64,000 bases of DNA, from the NCBI RefSeq assembly GCF_900564155.1, contig NZ_LS999839.1:2787097-2851096 (forward strand), given 5' to 3'. The notes under the pieces are model-generated. The model had not been told where the DNA came from and did not search any database. It saw nothing but the letters and a program-made list of their open reading frames with translations. The position numbers and the translations under genes were made by a program. This document shows, piece after piece, positions 53,200 through 61,497 of the stretch (position 1 is its first letter; each line of letters opens with the position of its first letter). Source of the DNA: Pedobacter schmidteae. Its GTDB lineage: Bacteria; Bacteroidota; Bacteroidia; Sphingobacteriales; Sphingobacteriaceae.

Positions 53200-54618
53200 A
53201 TGAATGAACCGATAAAACTAAAGGAAAAGATAGGTTACGGTTTCGGAGATTTTGCATCCTCCATGTTCTGGAAGATGTTTTCTATGTACCTGCTGTTTTT
53301 TTATACCGATATATTTGGAATATCGGCAGCTGTAGTAGGCACCATGTTTCTCATCACCCGGATATGGGATACTGCACTGGATCCTATCATAGGGGTAATG
53401 AGCGATCGTACCGAAACAAAATGGGGCAAATTCAGGCCCTACCTCCTTTGGGTGGCTGTCCCGTTTGGGCTTATCGGTATCCTAACCTTCAGTACACCCG
53501 ATCTTCCCCAAAGTGGAAAAGTCATTTATGCCTACGTTACCTACACCTTGATGATGATGGTATATTCGGCCATAAATGTGCCTTATGCCTCTTTGATGGG
53601 GGTAATTACACCTGATATTAAATCACGCACTACCTTATCCACCTTTCGCTTTATTTTTGCCTTCGCTGGCAGCATCTTTGTACTGGCCACGGCCGAACCA
53701 TTGGTGGCCTTGTTCAGCAAAAGCGCTCAGGGAGCCAATCTGCAAACGGGTTGGCAATTCACCATCACTATTTATGCCGTCATCGCGGCGGTTTTATTTT
53801 ACCTTACCTTCGCCTGGACCCGAGAAAGGGTGAAGCCGCCCAAAGCACAAAAAGTCTCTTTAAAAGCCGATTTAAAGAATCTGGCAACTAATAAACCCTG
53901 GTTCATTTTATTGGGTGCAGGTGTTTGTACTTTAATCTTTAATTCGCTGCGCGATGGGTCTGCCATTTATTATTTCAAATATTATTTCAGTAGTCAGGAA
54001 GCCTTTACGCTTCCTTTGTTTAATCTCAATATCAACTACAGTACTTTATATCTGGTTTTGGGGCAGGCTGCCAATATTGTAGGTGTGGTATTGGCCAAGC
54101 CTGTTTCAGATCGCATCGGCAAAAAAAATACCTTTATGTATGCCATGATACTTGCCGCGGTTTTAAGCTGTGTATTCTTTTTGTTTAAAGAGCAGGATTT
54201 GTTGCTGATTTTTCTGTTTCAGTTCCTCATCAGTGCCTGTGCCGGCAGTGTTTTCCCGTTGTTATGGTCTATGTATGCCGATATTGCCGATTACTCAGAA
54301 TGGAAAACGGGTCGCCGCGCTACCGGATTGATTTTTTCTTCCTCTTCCATGTCGCAAAAACTAGGCTGGACACTGGGTGGGGCGCTTACCGGATGGATGC
54401 TGGCCATTTATGGCTTTGAAGCCAATTCGGCACAAACTGAGGCTGCTACAACTGGCATCCGGCTGATGCTGAGTTTTATCCCCGCGGCGGGAGCCATACT
54501 ATCGGCCATATTTATTCTATTTTATAAACTTAGCGACGCCTTTATGATTACCGTATGCGATGAACTTGCAGAACGAAGACTAAAAGAAAGCGCTGACCAT
54601 TCATCACCTGAACATTAA
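53200..54618 (+). CDS. GPH-family (glycoside/pentoside/hexuronide) cation symporter
   Basis: 472 residues with 12 predicted membrane segments. GPH/MelB-type blocks: KIGYGFGDFASSMFWKMFSMYLLFFYTDIFG (in part), ITRIWDTALDPIIGVMSDRTETKWGKFRPYLLW (in part), MMVYSAINVPYASLMGVIT and SEWKTGRRATGLIFSSSSMSQKLGWTLGGAL (in part). It imports manno-oligosaccharide, most likely mannobiose, into the cytoplasm for the phosphorylase and epimerase encoded next. It starts 39 bases after the GH26 gene and ends 11 bases before the GH130 gene. Confidence 0.93.
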   Translation: MNEPIKLKEKIGYGFGDFASSMFWKMFSMYLLFFYTDIFGISAAVVGTMFLITRIWDTALDPIIGVMSDRTETKWGKFRPYLLWVAVPFGLIGILTFSTPDLPQSGKVIYAYVTYTLMMMVYSAINVPYASLMGVITPDIKSRTTLSTFRFIFAFAGSIFVLATAEPLVALFSKSAQGANLQTGWQFTITIYAVIAAVLFYLTFAWTRERVKPPKAQKVSLKADLKNLATNKPWFILLGAGVCTLIFNSLRDGSAIYYFKYYFSSQEAFTLPLFNLNINYSTLYLVLGQAANIVGVVLAKPVSDRIGKKNTFMYAMILAAVLSCVFFLFKEQDLLLIFLFQFLISACAGSVFPLLWSMYADIADYSEWKTGRRATGLIFSSSSMSQKLGWTLGGALTGWMLAIYGFEANSAQTEAATTGIRLMLSFIPAAGAILSAIFILFYKLSDAFMITVCDELAERRLKESADHSSPEH

Positions 54619-54629
54619 TACCGAAACAA

Positions 54630-55817
54630 ATGAAATTTAAAGAGAAATTGCAGCAGCTGTTTGATAACTACGAAACTTTGATTGCCAGAAAAAATGAACC
54701 TAAAAACTTTGGCAACGGTGTGTTTGAACGGTATAAATATCCGGTGTTGACAGCCAATCATATCCCTGTTTTCTGGAAGTATGATCTGGAGGAAAAGAAA
54801 AACCCTTACCTGATGGAAAGGATTGGTGTAAACGCTACTTTTAATGCAGGAGCCATCAAATTTAAAGATAAATATCTGCTGGTAGTTAGGGTAGAGGCTG
54901 CCGACCGGAAATCGTTTTTCGCTATTGCCGAGAGTGACAATGGTATAGATAATTTCAGGTTCAGAGAATATCCTATTAACCTTCCACTTAACGATAACAT
55001 AGATACCAATGTATACGATATGCGGATCACCTTGCACGAGGATGGGTATTACTATGGTCTTTTCTGCACAGAAAACCGCGATCCACAGGCCCATGAATTT
55101 GATCAGTCGGCCGCCATTGCCCAGTGCGGTATAGTGCGTACACTCGATTTTGAACATTGGGAACGTTTGCCCGATTTGATTACCCCTTCTCCGCAACAAC
55201 GAAATGTAGTGCTGCATCCTGAGTTTTATCAGGGAAAATATGCTTTGTATACCCGTCCGCAAGATAGTTTTATAGAAGCCGGACATGGCGGAGGAATTGG
55301 CTTTTCATTGTGCGACAACATGGAAAACCCAATTGTTACTACCGAATACATCATGGACAAAAAGGTATACCATACCGTTTACGAGATGAAAAACGGACAG
55401 GGACCAGCACCAATAAAAACGGACAAGGGCTGGTTGCACCTGGCTCATGGTGTGCGCAATACCGCGGCTGGGTTGCGTTATGTGTTGTATTTGTTTATGA
55501 CCGACTTGCAGGATCTGACCAAAATTATCCATAAACCCGGTGGCTATTTCATAGCACCTGAGGGAGAAGAGCGTATTGGCGATGTTTCCAATGTGGTTTT
55601 TTGCAACGGATGGATAGCAGAGGGGGAACAGGTGTTTATTTATTATGCATCATCCGATACCCGCATGCACGTAGCCACAACCACCATCAGCCAGTTGCTC
55701 GATTATGTGATCAACACGCCTGAAGATGGTTTTAGTTCGGCAGAAACGGTAAAAAGCATATCACTGCAGATTGAAAAGAATTTGTTAATATTGGATAAAG
55801 CACCTGTAGGTAATTAG
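54630..55817 (+). CDS. 4-O-beta-D-mannosyl-D-glucose phosphorylase, GH130
   Basis: 395 residues, cytoplasmic (no signal peptide). It closely resembles the Bacteroides fragilis mannosylglucose phosphorylase as I remember it: GNGVFERYKYPVLTANHIPVFWKYDL, RIGVNATFNAGAIKF, AADRKSFFAIAES, TNVYDMRITLHEDG with catalytic Asp ~130, QQRNVVLHPEF, KYALYTRPQDSFI, GGIGFSL, GWLHLAHGVRNTAAGLRYVLY (all fragments) and DTRMHVATTTI. It phosphorolyses 4-O-beta-mannosyl-glucose to mannose-1-phosphate and glucose. Together with the epimerase gene 4 bases downstream it completes the mannobiose pathway. Subfamily GH130_1 is likely. Confidence 0.93.
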   Translation: MKFKEKLQQLFDNYETLIARKNEPKNFGNGVFERYKYPVLTANHIPVFWKYDLEEKKNPYLMERIGVNATFNAGAIKFKDKYLLVVRVEAADRKSFFAIAESDNGIDNFRFREYPINLPLNDNIDTNVYDMRITLHEDGYYYGLFCTENRDPQAHEFDQSAAIAQCGIVRTLDFEHWERLPDLITPSPQQRNVVLHPEFYQGKYALYTRPQDSFIEAGHGGGIGFSLCDNMENPIVTTEYIMDKKVYHTVYEMKNGQGPAPIKTDKGWLHLAHGVRNTAAGLRYVLYLFMTDLQDLTKIIHKPGGYFIAPEGEERIGDVSNVVFCNGWIAEGEQVFIYYASSDTRMHVATTTISQLLDYVINTPEDGFSSAETVKSISLQIEKNLLILDKAPVGN

Positions 55818-55821
55818 TTTT

Positions 55822-57033
55822 ATGGTTAGTATCCGTAGTGAAATTGAAAAGGCAATGGCCGATATATTGAGGTATTGGTGTGATAAGACGCCCGATCATG
55901 TTCAAGGCGGATTTATAGGACGCATTGACGAAACCGAAAAAGCAGATCCGGTAGCACCAAAAGGTGCCGTATTAAACGCCAGAATACTATGGACTTTTTC
56001 GGCTGCATTTGAGGGAACGGGGCTGCCAACGTATAAGACAATGGCCGATAGGGCTTACAGCTACATCATCAAGCATTTTGTTGATCAGGAATTTGGCGGG
56101 GTTTATTGGACGGTAACGGCTGTGGGGAAGCCATCGGACACCAAAAAGCAGATTTATGCTTTGTCCTTTATGATTTATGGTCTGGCCGCCTACTATAAAA
56201 TAACTAAAGCACAGCCGGCGTTGGAAACTGCCGTTAAGCTATTTAAGGTAATTGAAAAATACAGTTACGATAAACAATATGGGGGATATTTTGAAGCATT
56301 TAACCGCGATTGGACGAATGCCTCCGATCTGCGGTTGAGTGAAAAGGATGCCAATGAAAAGAAGACCATGAACACTCATTTGCATATCCTTGAGGCCTAT
56401 ACCACTTTGTACAGTGTATACCCGGATGAACTCCTCAAAATCCAGATACGAGGACTACTAAATTGTTTCGATCAATATATCATCGATCCCGAAACCAAAC
56501 ACCTAAAACTGTTTATGAACGAAGCCTGGAAGGCTTCCGGTGATGAAATATCCTATGGCCATGATATTGAAGCTTCCTGGCTATTGCTGGAAGCTGCAGA
56601 AACCATAAAAGATGAGGCGCTAATCCTTCGCTTTAAAAGCATCGCCATCTCGCTTGCCACAGCAGCATCGGAGGGGTTGGAAGCAGATGGGAGCATCATT
56701 TACGAATATATTCCCGCAAAGGGATTAATCATAAAAGAAAAGCATTGGTGGGTACAAGCCGAAGCATTGGTAGGCTTTTTAAACGTCTGGCAAATTACGG
56801 GTCAGCAAAAATATTTTGATCACTTCAGCAATTGCTGGACATTTATCGATCAGCATCTTATTGATAAGAAGGAAGGTGAATGGTTCTGGGGCGTAGAATC
56901 CGATGGAACGGTGATGAAGGACCAAGATAAGGCCGGATTGTGGAAATGCCCTTATCACAATACCAGGGCCTGTATAGAAGTGTTAAAAAGACTATCTGTA
57001 ACAGCGGGGACTGCTATGCCGGTTGTTTCCTAA
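55822..57033 (+). CDS. Cellobiose/mannobiose 2-epimerase (AGE superfamily)
   Basis: 403 residues, cytoplasmic. (alpha/alpha)6-barrel of the N-acylglucosamine 2-epimerase superfamily, cellobiose epimerase branch: GGFIGRIDE, KGAVLNARILWTFSAA, FGGVYWTV, KKTMNTHLHILEAYT, ISYGHDIEASWLLLEAA with the active His ~250, KHWWVQAEALVGFLN, EWFWGV and LWKCPYHNTRACIEV with the second His ~384. It converts mannobiose to mannosylglucose for the upstream phosphorylase. Its 3' end overlaps the convergent GtrA-like gene by 20 bases, a small tail-to-tail overlap. Confidence 0.92.
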   Translation: MVSIRSEIEKAMADILRYWCDKTPDHVQGGFIGRIDETEKADPVAPKGAVLNARILWTFSAAFEGTGLPTYKTMADRAYSYIIKHFVDQEFGGVYWTVTAVGKPSDTKKQIYALSFMIYGLAAYYKITKAQPALETAVKLFKVIEKYSYDKQYGGYFEAFNRDWTNASDLRLSEKDANEKKTMNTHLHILEAYTTLYSVYPDELLKIQIRGLLNCFDQYIIDPETKHLKLFMNEAWKASGDEISYGHDIEASWLLLEAAETIKDEALILRFKSIAISLATAASEGLEADGSIIYEYIPAKGLIIKEKHWWVQAEALVGFLNVWQITGQQKYFDHFSNCWTFIDQHLIDKKEGEWFWGVESDGTVMKDQDKAGLWKCPYHNTRACIEVLKRLSVTAGTAMPVVS

Positions 57034-57424
57034 ACACCCAGTACTTCTGCAATACGTAATTGAAACCAAGGGAAACAATAATATCTACCATAATTCTGGT
57101 GATCTTATAATCGAGTTTCAGCCAGTTGGTAAACAAATAAGTGCCTGATGATTTTAATGCAATGCTACCTGCTACCACAAAAACAAATTTCACCAGCTGG
57201 AAACCTACCGGCGATTGGCTGGCCTTATTGGCATCAAATGTCCAGTAACGGTTTACAGAAAAGTTAAGCACGGCGCCAATAATTCCGCCAATAGCAATAG
57301 AAATGGTATAGTGAATGTGTAGCACTTCCGTGCAAAATATCATAACCCCGTAATCGAGCATTCCGCCTGTAAACGCCGAAACCTGTGCCTTGGCAAATAC
57401 AAAAACGGATTTCATTTTACTCAT
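57014..57424 (-). CDS. GtrA-family membrane protein
   Basis: 136 residues with four membrane segments: SAFTGGMLDYGVMIFCTEV, TISIAIGGIIGAVLNF, LVKFVFVVAGSIALKSSG and IMVDIIVSLGFNYVLQKYW (fragments). The NFSVNRYWTF and FNYVLQKYWVFR blocks are the GtrA signature. The family moves or flips polyprenyl-linked sugars for surface polysaccharides. It overlaps the preceding phosphatidyltransferase gene by one base (TAATG), so the two are translationally coupled and may work on the same lipid-linked step (inference). Confidence 0.9.
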   Translation of the reverse strand: MSKMKSVFVFAKAQVSAFTGGMLDYGVMIFCTEVLHIHYTISIAIGGIIGAVLNFSVNRYWTFDANKASQSPVGFQLVKFVFVVAGSIALKSSGTYLFTNWLKLDYKITRIMVDIIVSLGFNYVLQKYWVFRKQPA

Positions 57425-58152
57425 TAAGCAGCATTCTTTTTGGCCTTTCGCTCCATATTGTCCCGCATATCACCCAGCTTTAAAAGCTTCCTGGTATCAA
57501 TAATATTGATGATAAAAAGGATAATACAAATGCCACTGGCAAAATATTCAATCAAATGGCCAAATGAAGCTTCCAATATAAAAATCAAGGCCAATATAAT
57601 CCTGATCTCTGTGGGGCCCACTATGCCCGAATCGATGCTGTAGATGTCGGTTATTTTGTACCTCAACTGAGAAATGATCATGGCCCAGCCATACAACACC
57701 ACAAATACAAAAGCAATCAGCTCATATTGATTTCGGGCGTAAACCATGTATCCCAGGCCAATCAGCACAGTGCTTACCCAGTCCATAATGATATCCAGTG
57801 AAAAGCCATACCATTTACGTGGAATGTTGCGGTAATAAGCAATACGTCCGTCAAGCGAATCTCCAAGCCAGTTAATAGCCAGACCAACAATGCCCAGCAA
57901 CAGGTAATTCCTGTCGCCCAGATAGGTAGCCAGCATAAAGGCTGCCAACACCAATACCGAACCAAATGTTCCGGTAAACGTAAGCATATTTGAAGTGATA
58001 AACTGAGGAACCCTTTTTACTAGAAAAGAGATGGTCTGTTGTTCTACCTTATTTAAAATGTTAGTTCTTTTTCTATCCTGAAATACTCTTTTTAAATCAT
58101 CAGTACCTGCAGATGCGATTAAAGTTGCTTCTCTCAATTTGTTTTCTTCCAT
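57424..58152 (-). CDS. CDP-alcohol phosphatidyltransferase-family membrane protein
   Basis: 242 residues from ATG 58152 (MEENKLREATLIA); a longer frame to 58212 has no family match. An N-terminal soluble part of ~60 residues precedes a membrane domain with about six helices. The CDP-OH motif is GDSLDGRIAYYRNIPRKWYG-x3-D-x3-D (positions near residue 118-145), with all four aspartates present, but the usual Arg after Ala (A-R) is Tyr here. The family transfers a phosphoalcohol from a CDP-alcohol to a lipid or sugar acceptor. The substrate is unknown; the Tyr change could alter specificity or mark a different branch. Confidence 0.82.
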   Translation of the reverse strand: MEENKLREATLIASAGTDDLKRVFQDRKRTNILNKVEQQTISFLVKRVPQFITSNMLTFTGTFGSVLVLAAFMLATYLGDRNYLLLGIVGLAINWLGDSLDGRIAYYRNIPRKWYGFSLDIIMDWVSTVLIGLGYMVYARNQYELIAFVFVVLYGWAMIISQLRYKITDIYSIDSGIVGPTEIRIILALIFILEASFGHLIEYFASGICIILFIINIIDTRKLLKLGDMRDNMERKAKKNAA

Positions 58153-58250
58153 TAAGGCTTTGTAGATATAATTAATCCTACTGTGCAAAAGTATAGAATT
58201 AAAACAATTCAAACCCCATTTTGTTCGAAAACAACCTTTCTATGATAAAG

Positions 58251-59441
58251 TTAGCTTCTGGATCGCTTCAATTCGATGACAGTAATTTCGGGCCAGATGC
58301 CCACACGGCCCGAAAATCCGAGGAAACCAAAGCCTCTATTGATGTTTAAAAAACGGCCATTTTCGCTTGCAATCCCCGCCCAATGTGCGTATCTGTATTT
58401 TACAGGGCTCCATTTTATGCCAAAAGCCTCTATCCCAAACTGCATACCGTGGGTATGCCCCGATAGGGTAAGATCTATTTTAACAGGTAGCTTTTTTACC
58501 TCCGCATCCCAGTGAGTCGGATCGTGCGAAAGCAGTACTTTAAAATCATTGGGTTGCACATCCGCCAGTGCTTTTTTAAGATCGCCACGTTCTCCAAAAC
58601 CAATACCCCAGTTTTCTACACCGGCCAAAACAATCTTCTCGCCATGCTTGTACAGTTCCACGTGTTCGTCCAGCAGCAGTTTAAAACCCAGTTCGGCATG
58701 GTAAGTTTTTAGCTGCTGCAGGTTATCCACTTTTGCCTGCTCACTTTCCCATTTAATATAATCGCCATAATCGTGGTTGCCTAGGATGGAAAATTGCCCA
58801 TAAGGTGCTTTAATCTGTGAAAAGTAACTCAGCCAGGGCTCAATTTCTTCGGCCTTATTGTTTACCAGATCGCCGGTAAAAACAAATAAATCAGATTTTT
58901 GGGCTTTAATCAGGTCTATTCCCCTTTGCACAGCCTTGGGATTTTTAAAACTACCTGCGTGTACATCCGATATCTGCGTAATGGTAAAACCATCAAAACT
59001 CTCGGGCAGGTCATCAAGAAATAAGGTATGTTTAATCACCCGGTAAGCATATTTTCCTTTAACTATCCCATAAATGAAAATCATGATGGTAAGGATAAAA
59101 AGGAAAGCCGCAAACTGGGCCCAATAGACATTTCTGGGCACACCTGCAACTAAGCGATAGGCATCATTGGGCAACAAAACCAGTATAAAAACCAGTTCGG
59201 CTACAAATAGAATAAGGAAAGCATGGGTGGTTACCTTAAAAAAAATGTCCATACCATTGTCGCGCATTCTCTGTATGGCATAAGCCAGCCCAGCGGTTAC
59301 GGTGAGGACAAAAATCCAGAATACGGGAGTAATGATAGGATTTAAACTTAAAGTATGGATGCCTGATAGCACATAGCTGTTCAACAGAAAGAACAATAAG
59401 GCAATAATGGCTATGGGTAAAATGTTTATTTTTCGTTTCAT
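58251..59441 (-). CDS. Membrane-anchored metallophosphoesterase (YkuE/YaeI-like)
   Basis: 396 residues. Four membrane helices in the first ~135 residues (e.g. LPIAIIALLFFLLNSYVL, FLFILTIMIFIYGIVKG) and a C-terminal calcineurin-like phosphoesterase domain: TITQISDVHAGSF, VFTGDLVNN, SILGNHDYGDY, LLSHDPTHWD and LTLSGHTHGMQFG, all metal-binding blocks intact. Homologues act on UDP-diacylglucosamine-like lipids or other phosphoesters; the substrate here is unknown. It lies upstream of the phosphatidyltransferase and GtrA genes with a 98-base gap. Confidence 0.9.
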   Translation of the reverse strand: MKRKINILPIAIIALLFFLLNSYVLSGIHTLSLNPIITPVFWIFVLTVTAGLAYAIQRMRDNGMDIFFKVTTHAFLILFVAELVFILVLLPNDAYRLVAGVPRNVYWAQFAAFLFILTIMIFIYGIVKGKYAYRVIKHTLFLDDLPESFDGFTITQISDVHAGSFKNPKAVQRGIDLIKAQKSDLFVFTGDLVNNKAEEIEPWLSYFSQIKAPYGQFSILGNHDYGDYIKWESEQAKVDNLQQLKTYHAELGFKLLLDEHVELYKHGEKIVLAGVENWGIGFGERGDLKKALADVQPNDFKVLLSHDPTHWDAEVKKLPVKIDLTLSGHTHGMQFGIEAFGIKWSPVKYRYAHWAGIASENGRFLNINRGFGFLGFSGRVGIWPEITVIELKRSRS

Positions 59442-59527
59442 TTATTTCAATCTGAATAAAAGTACAGCTTGGATGGCAAAGTGTTTGAGATGTTACTCAA
59501 TATGACATTACGCAAATAATTTTTAAC

Positions 59528-59535
59528 TAACTTTG
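59528..59535 (+). promoter_or_regulatory. -7 box upstream of the third fecI
   Basis: TAACTTTG matches TAnnTTTG exactly and lies 18 bases before the ATG at 59554. No TTTG is found at the right -33 distance. This is a likely housekeeping promoter with low confidence. Confidence 0.35.
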
Positions 59536-59553
59536 TAATAACGGAATTAGGGC

Positions 59554-60135
59554 ATGAATGCATACAGCACACTTTCAGATCAGGAATTGACCAGGCTGTT
59601 AAGCGAGGGAGATGAAGCTGTATTTACAGAAATTTATCATAGATACAGTCCCGAATTGGTGGGCTGGGTCAGTAAAAAGGTGCTCACACTAGACGATGCT
59701 CACGATCTGGTACATGATGTATTTATTCATGTGTGGCTGGATAAAGGACGTATTACCGACATCAAACCTTATTTATACTATCTGAGTCGCAACAAAGTGG
59801 TCGATTATTTCCGGAAAAATGCAACCCGGCAGGAATATGCGGTATTAACCCAACTTATTCATCAGCATAACGAGCCCAGTGTGAACCCCATGCAGTCGCT
59901 CGAAGCAAAAGACCTGCGCGAGAATCTGGAACAAGCCATTTCAAAATTGCCCCCGCGCACCAAAGAAATATTTAAGCTTAGCCGGTACGAAAATTACAGC
60001 ATCGCCGAAATAGCCGGTAAACTGGGTATCAGCGAACAAACCGTAAAAAATCAACTCAGTACTGCCTTGCATTACCTTAAAAATACTTCTACCAGACTTT
60101 CTATTCTGGCACTTTTATATACCCTGTACAAATAA
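59554..60135 (+). CDS. FecI-like ECF RNA polymerase sigma factor
   Basis: 193 residues, ATG start (MNAYSTLSDQELTRLLSEGD). Region 2: DDAHDLVHDVFIHVWLDKG; region 4: LPPRTKEIFKLSRYENYS with helix-turn-helix AGKLGISEQTVKNQLSTALHYLK. It has the short hydrophobic C-terminus typical of Bacteroidota FecI homologues. It lies 72 bases upstream of fecR and heads the third fecI-fecR-susC unit, which is cut by the window edge. Confidence 0.94.
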   Translation: MNAYSTLSDQELTRLLSEGDEAVFTEIYHRYSPELVGWVSKKVLTLDDAHDLVHDVFIHVWLDKGRITDIKPYLYYLSRNKVVDYFRKNATRQEYAVLTQLIHQHNEPSVNPMQSLEAKDLRENLEQAISKLPPRTKEIFKLSRYENYSIAEIAGKLGISEQTVKNQLSTALHYLKNTSTRLSILALLYTLYK

Positions 60136-60207
60136 TTAAATTTATTTTCATTTCGTATAGTACCAACCCTGATCTCATACGTGTTATTATTTAATAGCGC
60201 TTAAATT

Positions 60208-61332
60208 ATGAACCAGGAACAACTAGACCAATTGCTTGCCCGATACGTTGAAGGCAACTGTACAGACGAAGAAATACTACAGGTGGAAGCCATGGTAGAA
60301 GCTTATGATAATAAGCAGCTACAATGGGAAAACCTGAATGATGCCCAACGTAAAACCTGGCTCAATAACCTGCATGCTGATATACAGGAAAGCATGACCA
60401 GCTACCAGGCCAGGGTATTTCAACTGCGTAATAAATTTAAAATGCGCCGGTTTGCCGCTGCGGCTGCCATTATAGTGATAGCCAGTACAGTTGTGTGGCT
60501 TTATCGTTCAGATACCCCAAAACCTAAGGAATCCAGCTACGCCAATGATGTTGCTCCCGGTAAAAATGCGGCTACCATAACGCTGGCCAATGGCAAAACC
60601 ATTAACCTTAGCGATGCAAAGAATGGGGTAATTATTGATGCCTCGAAGTTGACTTATAACGACGGTACTGTAATTGATGCTCATGATGGTCAACAAGCTT
60701 CTGCTCCTCAAACCATCAGTACCCCGGCGGGCGGAACTTACCAGGTTCGTTTACCCGACGGAACCAGAGTATGGTTAAATGCAGCTTCTTCGTTAAAATA
60801 CCCTGCCTCTTTTGCGGCCTTTAAAGAACGTAAAGTAGAGCTGAGGGGGGAAGCGTATTTTGAGGTAAATAAAGACAAAACGCATCCATTTATCGTAAAA
60901 ACAAACCGGCAGGAAGTGCAGGTACTGGGTACGCACTTTAATGTAAATGCTTACGCATCTGAAAAGGGAGATTATACCACGCTACTTGAAGGTAGCGTAA
61001 AAGTAAACCACAGTGCAAAAAGCTACCTGCTAAAAGAAGGGGAGCAAGCGGCTGTAACTGCTGCAACAGTAAAAATAGCCCAGGTGAATACTGATGAGGT
61101 AGTGGATTGGAAAAACGGGAATTTCAATTTTCAGGATAAAGACATCACCAGCATCATGACTACATTGGAACGCTGGTATAATATAGAAGTGGTATATGAA
61201 GGTGAGGTAACCAATATTGGTTTCAATGCCGAACTCTCAAGAAACAATACACTGGTACACGTGCTTAAAGTATTGGAAAAAACAGGCAGCGTAAAATTTA
61301 AGGTCGAGGGAAGGAGGGTAACCGTTATGTAA
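60208..61332 (+). CDS. FecR-family anti-sigma factor
   Basis: 374 residues, ATG start. N-terminal sigma-binding segment (LDQLLARYVEGNCTDEEILQVEAM, in part), membrane helix near residues 77-95 (FAAAAAIIVIASTVVWLY), periplasmic FecR domain with GGTYQVRLPDGTRVWLNAASSLKYPASF (in part) and GEAYFEVNKDKTHPF, and C-terminal DUF4974-type region ending VKFKVEGRRVTVM. It follows fecI by 72 bases and precedes the partial susC by a 165-base gap that holds the conserved hairpin. Confidence 0.94.
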   Translation: MNQEQLDQLLARYVEGNCTDEEILQVEAMVEAYDNKQLQWENLNDAQRKTWLNNLHADIQESMTSYQARVFQLRNKFKMRRFAAAAAIIVIASTVVWLYRSDTPKPKESSYANDVAPGKNAATITLANGKTINLSDAKNGVIIDASKLTYNDGTVIDAHDGQQASAPQTISTPAGGTYQVRLPDGTRVWLNAASSLKYPASFAAFKERKVELRGEAYFEVNKDKTHPFIVKTNRQEVQVLGTHFNVNAYASEKGDYTTLLEGSVKVNHSAKSYLLKEGEQAAVTAATVKIAQVNTDEVVDWKNGNFNFQDKDITSIMTTLERWYNIEVVYEGEVTNIGFNAELSRNNTLVHVLKVLEKTGSVKFKVEGRRVTVM

Positions 61333-61365
61333 TGGACTGCTACATAATGGTAATCTGAAAAAGAA

Positions 61366-61391
61366 CCAGGAGTGATTGGACCCACCCCTGG
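61366..61391 (+). promoter_or_regulatory. Conserved leader hairpin upstream of susC (copy 3)
   Basis: CCAGGAGTG (61366-61374), 8-base loop, CACCCCTGG (61383-61391): nine pairs with one A-C mismatch at the same place as in copy 2, followed by CTGATG, also as in copy 2. It lies 107 bases before the susC ATG. One pair that is A-T in copy 2 is G-C here. Confidence 0.6.
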
Positions 61392-61497
61392 CTGATGGCC
61401 GGATTACTCAATTAAATATTGCTATACAAGAATCAACTAATTCCTAACCATTCCCAATCATCTGTTAACCACAGACAAGGGGACTAAACTCAAATAT

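Noticed and set aside
54615..55286. 223-codon minus-strand frame inside the GH130 gene
   Set aside because: Antisense shadow of a strongly conserved phosphorylase; the translation has no recognisable family.
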